From Cytobacillus oceanisediminis 2691 (GTDB taxonomy: Bacteria; Bacillota; Bacilli; Bacillales; Cytobacillaceae), in NCBI RefSeq assembly GCF_007678455.1, contig NZ_VEEP01000006.1:124001-188000 (forward strand): a stretch of DNA of 64,000 nucleotides. Reading direction: 5' to 3'. Positions 17,296-25,687 of this stretch are shown here, one piece after another; position 1 is the first letter of the stretch, and every line of letters begins with the position of its first letter. Made by a program: the position numbers and the translations under genes. The notes under the pieces were generated by a model that saw only the letters and a list, made by a program, of their open reading frames with translations, did no database searches and was not told where the DNA came from.

Positions 17296-17739
17296 TCACC
17301 CCTTTTCACTTACATCTTCAGGAAAAATACGATGTTTAGTATGGAATTTTGAGTCATTCAATATAACCTGTTTCGCTTTATTATTTTTGCGGTTCATGAC
17401 CAGTGGAGCCTGAAGGTTGGCAGTTGTTTTTTTAAACGGCTCCTCTACTGTAAGGATGGAGTAAACGGAAACATCGTCCGCTGTTACCAACTCAAGTCCT
17501 TTTTGGATAGAATCGTCTAGGACAAAGTCATAATCCTTGAAAAAATGAAAAGGATTAGCAATGATAAATGCAATGGAAGAGGAAACAGCTGATTGTAAAA
17601 TCAAAAAAATACCGTCCTCAGACAAAGGTAACACATAAAAGCTTTTTTCTTCCGGAAATCCCGGAATACCTCTTTCGAAGTAAAGAGCTTCTGATTCTTG
17701 GACTTCTACTTCTCCGTGGTACTTAGTTTGTATTATCAT
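17296..17739 (-). CDS. fliW: Flagellar assembly factor FliW
   Basis: The 147-residue cytosolic protein binds either flagellin or CsrA. When flagellin is exported, freed FliW sequesters CsrA allosterically. The conserved core is ALYFERGIPGFPEEKSFYVL followed by FLILQSAVSSSIAFIIANP. It precedes csrA by 4 nt, the usual coupled arrangement in Bacillus. Confidence 0.95.
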   Translation of the reverse strand: MIIQTKYHGEVEVQESEALYFERGIPGFPEEKSFYVLPLSEDGIFLILQSAVSSSIAFIIANPFHFFKDYDFVLDDSIQKGLELVTADDVSVYSILTVEEPFKKTTANLQAPLVMNRKNNKAKQVILNDSKFHTKHRIFPEDVSEKG

Positions 17740-17753
17740 TTTTATTCATTCCC

Positions 17754-18344
17754 TTAAATAGTTTGTTCGTAATTGATTCCAACAAAACGGAGATTATCAA
17801 AATCTATTTTTAATGAAGGCTGCTGCTGCAAAAAGACTCTTGTTTTATCTGGTGTATAATGGATCATCGGTTTATTGATTTTAACGTCTATATTTGGTTT
17901 ATGGGTTTGCCATTGGATATTTACTTCACCAGGATCATAGGATATTTCAACACTTCCAGGTGATGGTATCCAACCAATATTAAACTCATAAACCGGCGGT
18001 TCACTGTTTCTTTTAGCGATATCTGGAATTGCATTGAAGCCATTTTCAATTTTCATCAATTCGTCTCCATCCTGAGACACTCTCGCAAGTCCGTCAAGCC
18101 AATCCTGATAACCTTGTTCCGCAAATTCCTCTATTCGTTTAGAAATATTCTTTAAATCCATATCTTCCCGTGCCTTTGTCTGGTCTATGGTCAGCTTAGA
18201 TGGCCTTCTTTCAATAAACATTTCCGCCTTTGGCTGCTGAATGCTAATATCCGCCGGCTTCTGTTGAATCTCTAGCTTAGACCTTTCAGTTTCCATCCCT
18301 ATCTTTGCCATCCTGGATTCGATGCGAATTTGCGGAAGTTCCAT
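17754..18344 (-). CDS. yviE: YviE / DUF6470 family flagellar-region protein
   Basis: The protein has about 196 residues, no signal peptide, and an N-terminal half with short repeats of the type MRIES...I.Q.KA (for example ISIQQPKAEMFIERRPSKLT) and a C-terminal half rich in short beta-like segments (VEISYDPGEVNIQWQTHKPN). It corresponds in position and type to B. subtilis YviE, found between flgL and fliW; its function is not known. The ATG at 18344 is preceded by GGGAG at 10 nt; the GTG at 18353 is too close to that site. Confidence 0.8.
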   Translation of the reverse strand: MELPQIRIESRMAKIGMETERSKLEIQQKPADISIQQPKAEMFIERRPSKLTIDQTKAREDMDLKNISKRIEEFAEQGYQDWLDGLARVSQDGDELMKIENGFNAIPDIAKRNSEPPVYEFNIGWIPSPGSVEISYDPGEVNIQWQTHKPNIDVKINKPMIHYTPDKTRVFLQQQPSLKIDFDNLRFVGINYEQTI

Positions 18345-18370
18345 TGTTATCACACTCCCAAAGGTTTTTA

Positions 18371-18406
18371 TCTATAAAAAAAGCTATTCTTTAATAGAAT
18401 AGCTTT
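18371..18406 (-). terminator. Internal terminator overlapping the flgL stop
   Basis: A perfect 11-bp stem AAAGCTATTCT (18380-18390) and AGAATAGCTTT (18396-18406) has a 5-nt loop. Its first arm includes two bases of the flgL TAA stop, and TTTTTTATAG follows on the minus strand. It would separate flgM-flgN-flgK-flgL from yviE-fliW-csrA, allowing only partial read-through. Confidence 0.8.
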
Positions 18407-19295
18407 ATCTTAAAAAGTCTAATAGAGTAGGCTGAATAATTCTAGCCCCAACTCCAAGTGCAGCCCGATGAACACTTTCCTGCGTCTTCAAATCAGTTAT
18501 GACTCTTTCAATATCAGCATCTTCATTATCAGACAGAACTCTTGTGGCCAGTACTTCCTGCTGTCCAATTCGTGAATCAAGCATTTCAAGACGATTATAG
18601 CGGGCACCAAGGTCCGAACGTTCCCCTGATACTGTTTCCATCACTGAATCCAGCTGATCGAGCAAGTCATCCAAGTCGGCACCAGAGGTTCCCTCGAGAC
18701 TTTCCTGAATAGAGTTAACAACATTAAAGAGGTCCTGACTGAAAACATTTGCCGGATTGACATTAGCCTTCATCGAAACTCCTCTAGAGACTTCTACCCT
18801 GTAATTATCAATGGCGGGGTCTGTCATATTTCCTGCTACAACTGGCGGATTTCCATCTGTGACTGGCGGGTTCGTTACATCCGTCCCATGGAATATATAC
18901 CTTCCAGCCACCTTAGTATTAGCAGTTTCAACCAGACCTTCTTTTAATTGCGCAACCTCACGGGCAATAGCCCTTTTATCTTCATCGCTGTTCGTTCCAT
19001 TTTTCCCTTGGAGAGTGAGTTCTCTCAATCTCTGCATTGCACTGGTAGCCTGTTCAATGCCCGCCTCCGAGTTGTCCAGCCAAACATAAAGTTCCGATAG
19101 ATTTCGCTTATATTGCTCAACCTCTGTCAAGTTAGATCGGTAGAACATCCCCTTCATGGCAACAACCGGATCATCTGACGGCTTCGTTATCTTTTTACCG
19201 GTTGAAAGCATATCCTGTGACTTTCCCATCTTCCGGTAACTTTCACTTAAATTTCTCAAAGAGTTAGCTGAGATCATTGATTGTGTTACCCGCAT
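18405..19295 (-). CDS. flgL: Flagellar hook-filament junction protein FlgL (HAP3)
   Basis: The 296-residue flagellin-like protein joins the hook to the filament. The N-terminus MRVTQSMISANSLRNLSESY and SQDMLSTGKKITKPSDDPV are HAP3 signatures. The C-terminus DLKTQESVHRAALGVGARII, ending in LLDFLR, mirrors flagellin. It starts 10 nt after flgK, with GGTGAACG upstream. Confidence 0.96.
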   Translation of the reverse strand: MRVTQSMISANSLRNLSESYRKMGKSQDMLSTGKKITKPSDDPVVAMKGMFYRSNLTEVEQYKRNLSELYVWLDNSEAGIEQATSAMQRLRELTLQGKNGTNSDEDKRAIAREVAQLKEGLVETANTKVAGRYIFHGTDVTNPPVTDGNPPVVAGNMTDPAIDNYRVEVSRGVSMKANVNPANVFSQDLFNVVNSIQESLEGTSGADLDDLLDQLDSVMETVSGERSDLGARYNRLEMLDSRIGQQEVLATRVLSDNEDADIERVITDLKTQESVHRAALGVGARIIQPTLLDFLR

Positions 19296-19305
19296 TTACG
19301 TTCAC

Positions 19306-20856
19306 CTACCTTCCAACGACGCCCATGCCGTTTATAATTTTATCCAACATTTCATCAGTTACAGTAATCATTCTGGCAGAAGCATTATATGCATGCTGAA
19401 ACTGTATCATATTGCTCATTTCTTCATCCAGGGAGACCGAATGGACTGACTGTCTCTTATTTTCCACAGCCTGTTTCAACGTCGAGCTGTTTTGGACGAA
19501 ACGTACTGACTCCTGTGACAGTACAGCCATTCCGCCTATCACACCTTCATAGTAATTTCGGAAGTCAGACTGTTCATTTTTAAGTCCGAAATCAAACTTC
19601 TGATTAATGACGTTCGCAAGTTTCAAGGCATTAGATGAATCACCAATAGTAGCTTTCAAAGGATCGGATCCATCAGCAGTCGCAATATTGTCAAAGCTAT
19701 CACGGATGTCTGCTGAGATATCAATTCTGCCGGCGAAGCCTTTACGATCAGATATAGCGGTAAATTCCGAGTCACTGAAAAATGGAATCTTCAAATCTGT
19801 TCCATCTTTGATTTCATTCGGGCTCATTCCTGCTTCGTGCACCTTATTGAATTCCACAGCGAAAGTGTAGGCCAGGTTATCTAATTCAGCCAGCATATTA
19901 GGGTAAATACCTTTAACGGTTCCTCCCTGTTCATATCCATATGAATCTATAAGGCTTCTCAGTTTACCGCTTGATTTAAACTCTGAAACATCTAGGTCCG
20001 TCTTCCCGACTGAGAGGGATTTAACAGACTGATCCGTCCCATCAAATTTGATTGAGACTTCACTGTACCCGCCTGCACTCAGCAAATGAGCCAATTCCTT
20101 GCCTGAATCATCAATAAGCTTCACTATTAATTTCCCTTCTGCAATAGGGAGGGCATTTCCTCCAGAAGGAACATAATCCGTCTTGATGTTAACTAAAGTT
20201 GATAGTTCATCAAGCAGTCTGTCCCTTTCATCATATAAATCATTGGGCAGATAGCCATTTGGCTCCACTCTGCCGATTTGATTGTTCACTTCGTTCAGCT
20301 GACTTAACAAGGAGTTGATTTGTTTCTCGCCAATAGACACTTCATTTTGCAAATCCTTCTGGACGGCTGACAGGGAATTATGAAGGTAGTTGAATGTGTC
20401 AGCAACGGCAATTCCCCTTTGACGAACTACCGCTCTCGCTCCTGCATTCATCGGGTTTACCGCCAAGTCTTGCATGGATTGCCAGAATTGATCCATAGCA
20501 GCAGACAATCCTTCCTCCGAAGGCTCATTCAATATTTCTTCCATTTTCCTAAGTGCTTCAGCACGATTTTCCCAATATCCTAATTTGTTATTCTCACTTC
20601 TATATTGTGTATCCAAGAAACCTTCTCTGACCCTTTGAACGGACTCAGCTTTCACACCAGTTCCTACTTGTCCGGGGATCAGCGGCCGGTTTAGAGAAGC
20701 TGAAGGATACGGTTCAGTTTGAGCGAAGTTTACACGCTGGCGAGAATAACCTGGAGTATTGGCATTCGCGATATTATGTCCTGTTGTATGCAATGCGCTC
20801 TGCTGCGTGAACATTCCGCGGCGCGCTGTTTCTAGTCCCATAAAGGTTGAACGCAT
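19306..20856 (-). CDS. flgK: Flagellar hook-associated protein FlgK (HAP1)
   Basis: The 516-residue junction protein on the hook is required for filament attachment. The N-terminus MRSTFMGLETARRGMFTQQS and the rod/hook signature GHNIANANTPGYSRQRVNF are clear. The C-terminal segment is NMIQFQHAYNASARMITVTD. The ATG at 20856 has GGAGG at 8 nt. The TTG at 20871 overlaps that site and is unlikely. It follows flgN, its export chaperone. Confidence 0.97.
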   Translation of the reverse strand: MRSTFMGLETARRGMFTQQSALHTTGHNIANANTPGYSRQRVNFAQTEPYPSASLNRPLIPGQVGTGVKAESVQRVREGFLDTQYRSENNKLGYWENRAEALRKMEEILNEPSEEGLSAAMDQFWQSMQDLAVNPMNAGARAVVRQRGIAVADTFNYLHNSLSAVQKDLQNEVSIGEKQINSLLSQLNEVNNQIGRVEPNGYLPNDLYDERDRLLDELSTLVNIKTDYVPSGGNALPIAEGKLIVKLIDDSGKELAHLLSAGGYSEVSIKFDGTDQSVKSLSVGKTDLDVSEFKSSGKLRSLIDSYGYEQGGTVKGIYPNMLAELDNLAYTFAVEFNKVHEAGMSPNEIKDGTDLKIPFFSDSEFTAISDRKGFAGRIDISADIRDSFDNIATADGSDPLKATIGDSSNALKLANVINQKFDFGLKNEQSDFRNYYEGVIGGMAVLSQESVRFVQNSSTLKQAVENKRQSVHSVSLDEEMSNMIQFQHAYNASARMITVTDEMLDKIINGMGVVGR

Positions 20857-20874
20857 GTTTCGTTCCTCCAATTA

Positions 20875-21345
20875 TTATGCTTTTGAGTTAAACATTCCCG
20901 GCGATTGGCCAGGCCTTGCTTTTTTGCCGGCTGGCGGTCCGTAATTAATCTCTTTTTCCTGGGGCATCACAAGGCTTTTGGAAAAATTAAGGAATTGCAG
21001 TGATTGATGAATCAACTGCTGATTCAGTTCATTTCGGGTCTTGATTTCAGCAATAACACTTAGCAGCTCTTCTTTTAACTGCAAAAGCTGCTCTTTTCCT
21101 GCATGATTTGCCTCAGCTATTTTTTGTAAAGATGCTCCTGGTAAAATTAAATTTGATACGGAAGCCCGTTCTTGCTCCAGTTTATTGATTGCCGCCATAT
21201 GGGCTTGTTCATCCTTAAGCAGCTGATCGAGAGCAGCCATATCTCCTTTTTTCACAATGTCGGTCTTTTTTACGGTCAATTCGTAAAGGCTCTTATGCAT
21301 TTTGTTCAATTTATTCATGATGCTAATCATTGATTCAACAGACAT
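20875..21345 (-). CDS. flgN: FlgN family flagellar chaperone (YvyG)
   Basis: The 156-residue helical cytosolic protein chaperones FlgK and FlgL. It has long helices (MNKLNKMHKSLYELTVKKTD, LVMPQEKEINYGP) and a Gly/Pro/Lys-rich tail ending NYGPPAGKKARPGQSPGMF, seen in Bacillus YvyG-type proteins. The start at 21345 follows AAGGAGGGCAG. It is positioned between flgM and flgK, as in B. subtilis. Confidence 0.88.
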   Translation of the reverse strand: MSVESMISIMNKLNKMHKSLYELTVKKTDIVKKGDMAALDQLLKDEQAHMAAINKLEQERASVSNLILPGASLQKIAEANHAGKEQLLQLKEELLSVIAEIKTRNELNQQLIHQSLQFLNFSKSLVMPQEKEINYGPPAGKKARPGQSPGMFNSKA

Positions 21346-21370
21346 GGGCTGCCCTCCTTATTAAGCATAA

Positions 21371-21395
21371 AGAAACACTCGTCACTAAGACGAGT
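21371..21395 (-). terminator. Weak terminator after flgM
   Basis: A 7-bp perfect stem ACTCGTC (21377-21383) and GACGAGT (21389-21395) is followed on the minus strand by GTTTCTTTATG. The tail is poor, so it is more likely an attenuator between flgM and flgN. Confidence 0.45.
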
Positions 21396-21401
21396 ATTTA
21401 C

Positions 21402-21671
21402 CTATTTATTACGATAGAAATTGATGATACTTTTGGCTGTTTCTTTTGAATCCAGTTTATACGTACCGTTCTCCACCTGGATTTTTAATTCATCAACCTT
21501 TTGGTTGCGTTCCACAGATACCTGGGAAAGCTGCTGCATTTCCTTTGCAGTTGAAGAAATTTCAACTTTATCAGCCTTTTTATTTTGGACAGCAGCTGCC
21601 GCATCTAGTTTATTCATTTGGCGTTTATATGGATTGATTCCTGTTGGTCCAAAATTATTGTTTATTTTCAT
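21402..21671 (-). CDS. flgM: Anti-sigma-D factor FlgM
   Basis: The 89-residue protein binds SigD until it is inactivated or exported at hook completion. The N-terminus MKINNNFGPTGINPYKRQM and the C-terminal SigD-binding helices QVSVERNQKVDELKIQV and KSIINFYRNK are typical of Bacillus FlgM. The start follows GTGAGG. A near-perfect SigD promoter upstream gives the known negative feedback loop. Confidence 0.95.
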   Translation of the reverse strand: MKINNNFGPTGINPYKRQMNKLDAAAAVQNKKADKVEISSTAKEMQQLSQVSVERNQKVDELKIQVENGTYKLDSKETAKSIINFYRNK

Positions 21672-21708
21672 CGTCTAAACCTCACTTTCAGAACGATTTC
21701 TACTTCTA

Positions 21709-21735
21709 TTATCGGCATGTATTCACCGATATTTA
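21709..21735 (-). promoter_or_regulatory. SigD promoter of flgM
   Basis: On the minus strand TAAA (21735-21732), exactly 15 nt, then GCCGATAA (21716-21709) is a perfect match to the SigD consensus. It lies 38 nt upstream of flgM. Confidence 0.92.
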
Positions 21736-21749
21736 ATGATTCTTTTCAC

Positions 21750-22151
21750 CTAATCTCGATGCGTGAAAAAAGTCGCGCGTTTTGCCAGTTCTTTCTTCCG
21801 TTGTTCCTCATATTCAACAGTTTTCAAATCCGCCTTTAAAAGGCTTGCACAGGCAGCACAGAGTCTGCCTTCACGTATAATACTTCCACATTTGTCACAT
21901 GGGTAACCGAAGTTTGGGAATTGGGTCAGCTGGAATTTGCCGGCTTTAATAAATTTTAAGATTAACTCTTCGGAAACGCCTGTTGCTTCTACAACCTGCA
22001 GGATTGTTGCCGCTCTATTTTCCCGTTTTCTCATGAACTTGGAAACCAGATCATAAGCTTGTTCTTCCTCTTTCCAGCATTTTTCACAAATATCGCGGAA
22101 TTTATTTTTTACAAAAATCGAATCACATCTTGGGCAATTTTGAAGGTCCAA
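21750..22151 (-). CDS. yvyF: YvyF / flagellar operon protein with zinc-ribbon motifs
   Basis: The 133-residue protein, from a TTG start at 22151 preceded by GAAGGAGGAAGG, has two Cys pairs typical of zinc ribbons: CPRCDSIFVK with CEKCWKEEE at the N-terminus, and CDKCGSIIREGRLCAAC near the C-terminus, flanking a helix-turn-helix-like segment (VVEATGVSEELILKFI). It matches the TIGR03826-type 'flagellar operon protein' of Bacillus, between comFC and flgM. A regulatory or nucleic-acid-binding role is plausible, but the function is not established. An upstream ATG reading would extend into comFC and lacks a ribosome site. Confidence 0.85.
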   Translation of the reverse strand: MDLQNCPRCDSIFVKNKFRDICEKCWKEEEQAYDLVSKFMRKRENRAATILQVVEATGVSEELILKFIKAGKFQLTQFPNFGYPCDKCGSIIREGRLCAACASLLKADLKTVEYEEQRKKELAKRATFFTHRD

Positions 22152-22180
22152 TGTCCCTTCCTCCTTCAATAATATCTCAT

Positions 22181-22882
22181 CTAGCGAGCCAAAGTGAATG
22201 AATACACCCTCGCAGCTCCGTTTTCTTTTAATAATTTGGCCGCACGCCACAGCGTTGACCCTGTAGTATATATATCGTCAATCAACATGATTGTTTTACT
22301 GTGGATATCAATGTCAGCTTGAAGTTTAAATATTTGTTCTATATGAATTCTTTCTGCACGTGATTTTTTCGATTGTTTTTCGGTATGCATCCTTGAGAGT
22401 AGATGGGTTGGAGTGAGCCCAACTGCCTTGATAATGGCTTCAGCCTGATTGAATCCTCGTTCGTAGAGTCGTTCTTCACTGAGCGGAACGGGGACAATAT
22501 AATCATATTGAAAATCTTGCAAAGACAGCCGGAGATCTGCAGCAAACACCTTCGACAGAACATAGTCTCCACGAAATTTAAATCTGGCGACTACCTCTTT
22601 TGTAAAATCGGTATAGCGGTACAGGGACCGATTCTGATCAAGGCTGCCACTCCAATACTCATCTTCCTCCCAGCGCTTGCAATCCAAGCACATATCCCCT
22701 GCACGAAAACCCTCTTCAAAATAGGCAAATGGCCTGCCACATTTGATACAAACTTCACCTGTTATCGCAGCAAAGTTTCCCCTGCAATCCTCACAAATAT
22801 TAGGGGTTTCTTTTTTACCAAAAAGGTATTGCCACGATAAGTCTGGCTCCATTTTGTCATGGCATAATAAACAATGATTCAT
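22181..22882 (-). CDS. comFC: Competence protein ComFC (phosphoribosyltransferase fold)
   Basis: The 233-residue cytosolic protein has an N-terminal Cys-rich zinc region (CLLCHDKME, CEDCRGNFAAI, CIKCGRPF, CLDCKRW) and a C-terminal type I phosphoribosyltransferase domain with the PRPP-loop IMLIDDIYTTGST. It works with ComFA in uptake and integration of transforming ssDNA. The ATG at 22882 overlaps the comFA TGA by the ATGA tetranucleotide, so the two are translationally coupled. comFB, present between them in B. subtilis, is missing. Confidence 0.95.
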   Translation of the reverse strand: MNHCLLCHDKMEPDLSWQYLFGKKETPNICEDCRGNFAAITGEVCIKCGRPFAYFEEGFRAGDMCLDCKRWEEDEYWSGSLDQNRSLYRYTDFTKEVVARFKFRGDYVLSKVFAADLRLSLQDFQYDYIVPVPLSEERLYERGFNQAEAIIKAVGLTPTHLLSRMHTEKQSKKSRAERIHIEQIFKLQADIDIHSKTIMLIDDIYTTGSTLWRAAKLLKENGAARVYSFTLAR

Positions 22883-24351
22883 ACATCAATCAGCCCCTTC
22901 TCGATCCCTGCCTTGTTCATCATCACAATCTGCCTTCGGGCACTGAGCATCGCTTCTGTTTTACCATAATGAAAAAAGGTCACGTCGCCCTTCGGATATT
23001 CCGCACTCCTCCCTGCCCGGCCAGCAATCTGAACAAGGGCGCTCTCGGTAAAAATCCTGTTTTCTGTGCCAATGACCGCGACATCAATATTTGGGATGGT
23101 AACACCCCGCTCCAGGATTGTTGTCGTCAGCAAAATAGGAATTTCTTTATTTCGGAACCTCAATACTTTTTCTTTTCTGTCTGGGTCTTCAGCATGGACG
23201 GATTCAATAAGAGGAGTCAGTGCGCGAAGAATGATGAGGATTTTGTCCATAAGGTCTATTTTGGGAGCGAAGATCATCACCTGCTTCCTGCTGGCAATTC
23301 TGGATTCCACCCATTTTTTTAACGAGGTGTTTAGCTTCCCTTTTTTCAGCTGCCTCTCCCAATTACCGCTCCAGACAAAATGAGGAACTGGCAATGGATG
23401 ACGATGGAAGCGGGCAGGAATCGTGACGCAATCTCTTATTCCTGAACGGCACTCTCTTTGCCATTGTTTATTAGGTGTTGCCGTTAAGTATATTAACGAG
23501 GATTCTGGCTTCCTTGATTGCTGGACTGCATATCGAAGGGTTTCATCAATTGAATATGGAAAGGCATCGACTTCATCGACAATCATGACATCGAACGCTT
23601 TGTAAAAGCGGAGTAGCTGATGAGTGGTAGCAATGGTGATTTGTGCAAATTCATGACGGTCTTCACTGCCGCCAAAGAGTGCGGCAACTTTAATGTCCGG
23701 GAATACTTTTTGCAGGCGAGGAGCCAGTTCCAGGACCACGTCCGTCCTTGGCGTAGCCACGCAAACCCGCTTGCCTGTGGATAAAGCATTTGCTATGCCG
23801 GCGAATAACACTTCCGTTTTACCAGCTCCCGCTACTGCCCAGACCAGGAGTTCTGCTGAGTTTTGCACAGCCTCCAGCACTCGTTGAGAAGCAGCTGCCT
23901 GCCCAGCAGATAATTGTCCATCCCAAAGTAGTGGTATATCCACAACTCTAAATTTCAGATCTGGTCCTGTCCAACTGATCAGGGTTGTACATTCACTAAT
24001 CCTCCCCATCATCAGACACTTCCGGCAATACAATTCCACTTTTCCACATCGTGCACACGGTAACTCCGCAAACCAGGATGAATCTGTCGTACCGCATCTT
24101 GTACACGAAAGCGGCTTTCGAATGATTCCGTTCCTGTAAGCTAGATAACCATGTGCATGGTACTGTTGGATTTGGTCTATGGGAATAGATAATTCCTCTG
24201 ACAGCAGTTGTTTGCCAGTCAACAATCTCTGAAGTTCATAGTAAGTTGGACTTGTGGATAGCGTTGAAAAACGAGGGATATTCTCGATCATAAGTTCCTG
24301 TTCATCAACATAATTTTTAGAATTGGGGATATCCTTAATTGAGTGATTCAA
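22879..24351 (-). CDS. comFA: Competence DNA-translocation helicase ComFA
   Basis: The ComFA ATPase is a membrane-associated SF2-type helicase that drives ssDNA import. It has a zinc-finger region (CTRCGTTD, CARCGKVELYCRKC) near residues 80-120, Walker A AVAGAGKTEVLF, DEVD box IVDEVDAFPY, motif III LIYLTATP, and the C-terminal QIAGRAGRSAEYPKGD arginine-finger motif. The 490-residue reading uses TTG at 24351 with AAGG...GTGAT upstream; an ATG at 24291 with CAGGAAC upstream would give 470 residues, closer to the 463 of B. subtilis. The choice is open. The upstream leader is a DnaA-box cluster. Confidence 0.93.
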   Translation of the reverse strand: MNHSIKDIPNSKNYVDEQELMIENIPRFSTLSTSPTYYELQRLLTGKQLLSEELSIPIDQIQQYHAHGYLAYRNGIIRKPLSCTRCGTTDSSWFAELPCARCGKVELYCRKCLMMGRISECTTLISWTGPDLKFRVVDIPLLWDGQLSAGQAAASQRVLEAVQNSAELLVWAVAGAGKTEVLFAGIANALSTGKRVCVATPRTDVVLELAPRLQKVFPDIKVAALFGGSEDRHEFAQITIATTHQLLRFYKAFDVMIVDEVDAFPYSIDETLRYAVQQSRKPESSLIYLTATPNKQWQRECRSGIRDCVTIPARFHRHPLPVPHFVWSGNWERQLKKGKLNTSLKKWVESRIASRKQVMIFAPKIDLMDKILIILRALTPLIESVHAEDPDRKEKVLRFRNKEIPILLTTTILERGVTIPNIDVAVIGTENRIFTESALVQIAGRAGRSAEYPKGDVTFFHYGKTEAMLSARRQIVMMNKAGIEKGLIDV

Positions 24352-24368
24352 AGTTAATCACAACCTTT

Positions 24369-24544
24369 TGTGGATTAATATGTGGATAATAGTGTTTTTC
24401 TGTGGGTAATGTGGGTTAATTTGTTGGTAACTATATGGTTAATTAGATGAAAGCGTTTTTGTTGTGGATAATTATAGTTGAGGAGTAAAAGCGTTGTTGG
24501 TAAGTGAATCGTTTTGTTGATAACTACCATTATTATGTGGATAA
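24369..24544 (-). repeat. Cluster of DnaA-box-like sites upstream of comFA
   Basis: All sites face the same way (TTATCCACA on the minus strand). Three perfect TGTGGATAA copies on + lie at 24381-24389, 24463-24471 and 24536-24544. One-mismatch copies are at 24369-24377, 24401-24409 and 24515-24523. Two-mismatch copies are at 24410-24418, 24422-24430 and 24495-24503. The rest of this 260-base gap is AT-rich, with short AAAGCGTT-type repeats at 24451 and 24489, and no gene. Confidence 0.8.
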
Positions 24545-24584
24545 TGAATAAAAGCGCCACCTCCTATTACGGAAATGGCGCTTT
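24541..24584 (-). terminator. Terminator of degV
   Basis: A perfect 9-bp stem AAAGCGCCA (24551-24559) and TGGCGCTTT (24576-24584) is followed on the minus strand by TTTATTC. It lies just downstream of degV. Confidence 0.8.
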
Positions 24585-24611
24585 GACATAGTTGCAATAA
24601 CTTCTCCGAGT

Positions 24612-25451
24612 TTATTTCTTATACCAGCCCATCCCCATGGCACCTTCACCAAGATGGGTGCCGATGACCGGGCCGAAATAACTTAACATGAATTCCACAT
24701 TCGGAAACTGGGCCTCTAGCTCGCTTTTCCATTCAAGGGCTTCTTCCTCACGATTGGCATGGATCACAGCCGCGCGGTACTCTCCGCCGCTGTTCGCATC
24801 TTCAGCTAGCAGTTCGACAACACGGTTCATCGCCTTTTTACGCGTACGTACCTTTTCAAATGGGACGATTTTTTTATCTTCAAAATGGAGCAGCGGCTTC
24901 ACCTGCAACAGGCTTCCAATCAACGCCTGGGCACTGGACAACCGTCCGCCGCGCTGAAGATGGCTTAAATCATCCACAATGAAGTAAGCTCGAATTGACT
25001 CTTTCATCTTATTCAATCGCTCGATGATTTTCACTGGCTCAACATCTTCCTCTGCCAGTTCAGCGGCTTCCAGTGCATAAAACCCCTGCACCATCGCACT
25101 GATCTCAGAATCAAAGGGGTATACATCAATTCCCTCAACCATCTCGCCCGCAGTCACTGCACCCTGATAGGTTCCACTGATTCCGCTGGATAAATGGATG
25201 CTGATTACCGAATCGTAGTCTTTGGCCAGTTTTTCAAAAAGCTCGACAAACTCGCCAATTGGAGGCATGGAAGTCGTCGGTAGTTCACGCTGCTTGACTT
25301 CCTCATAAAAGTCTTCCGCATTGATATCTATTTCTTCTCTATATGTTTCATGATCGAATATCACGCTTAACGGAATCATGTGGATATTCCATTTCTCCCG
25401 CAACTCTTTCGGGATGTACGCAGTACTATCCGTTACAACTGCCGTTTTCAT
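24612..25451 (-). CDS. degV: DegV family fatty-acid-binding protein
   Basis: The 279-residue cytosolic protein starts MKTAVVTDSTAYIPKELREK. DegV proteins bind fatty acids and serve FakA-type kinases as FakB subunits. Characteristic segments are TTSMPPIGEFVELFEKL, SSGISGTYQGAV, VDDLSHLQRGGRLSSAQ and GPVIGTHLGEGAMGMGW. It lies between comFA and degU, as in B. subtilis, where it is also called yviA. A start ATG with GGATGG-like upstream is acceptable. Confidence 0.92.
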   Translation of the reverse strand: MKTAVVTDSTAYIPKELREKWNIHMIPLSVIFDHETYREEIDINAEDFYEEVKQRELPTTSMPPIGEFVELFEKLAKDYDSVISIHLSSGISGTYQGAVTAGEMVEGIDVYPFDSEISAMVQGFYALEAAELAEEDVEPVKIIERLNKMKESIRAYFIVDDLSHLQRGGRLSSAQALIGSLLQVKPLLHFEDKKIVPFEKVRTRKKAMNRVVELLAEDANSGGEYRAAVIHANREEEALEWKSELEAQFPNVEFMLSYFGPVIGTHLGEGAMGMGWYKK

Positions 25452-25687
25452 TATTATATTACCATCCTTATGTTATTCTCTACAGTCAGTACAATCCCAT
25501 TTTATATGAACTTCTTGTAAAATGCATTCTTTCAGGAAAACTATTTTGATAAAGAGAATAGAAATGAAAAAAACTCGAGTCGATTGTTTTTTATCGGATT
25601 CCCTTTTAGAACTTTTCACGATTTTTTTGGGACAACCAGTGAGTGTAAAGAAAAAACACTGGCAATCGCTTGCGCAGTGTCACATAA

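Noticed and set aside
24420-24510. ComK-type boxes (AAAA-N5-TTTT) before comFA
   Set aside because: Only imperfect A/T tracts at unsuitable spacing; the DnaA boxes explain the repeats better.
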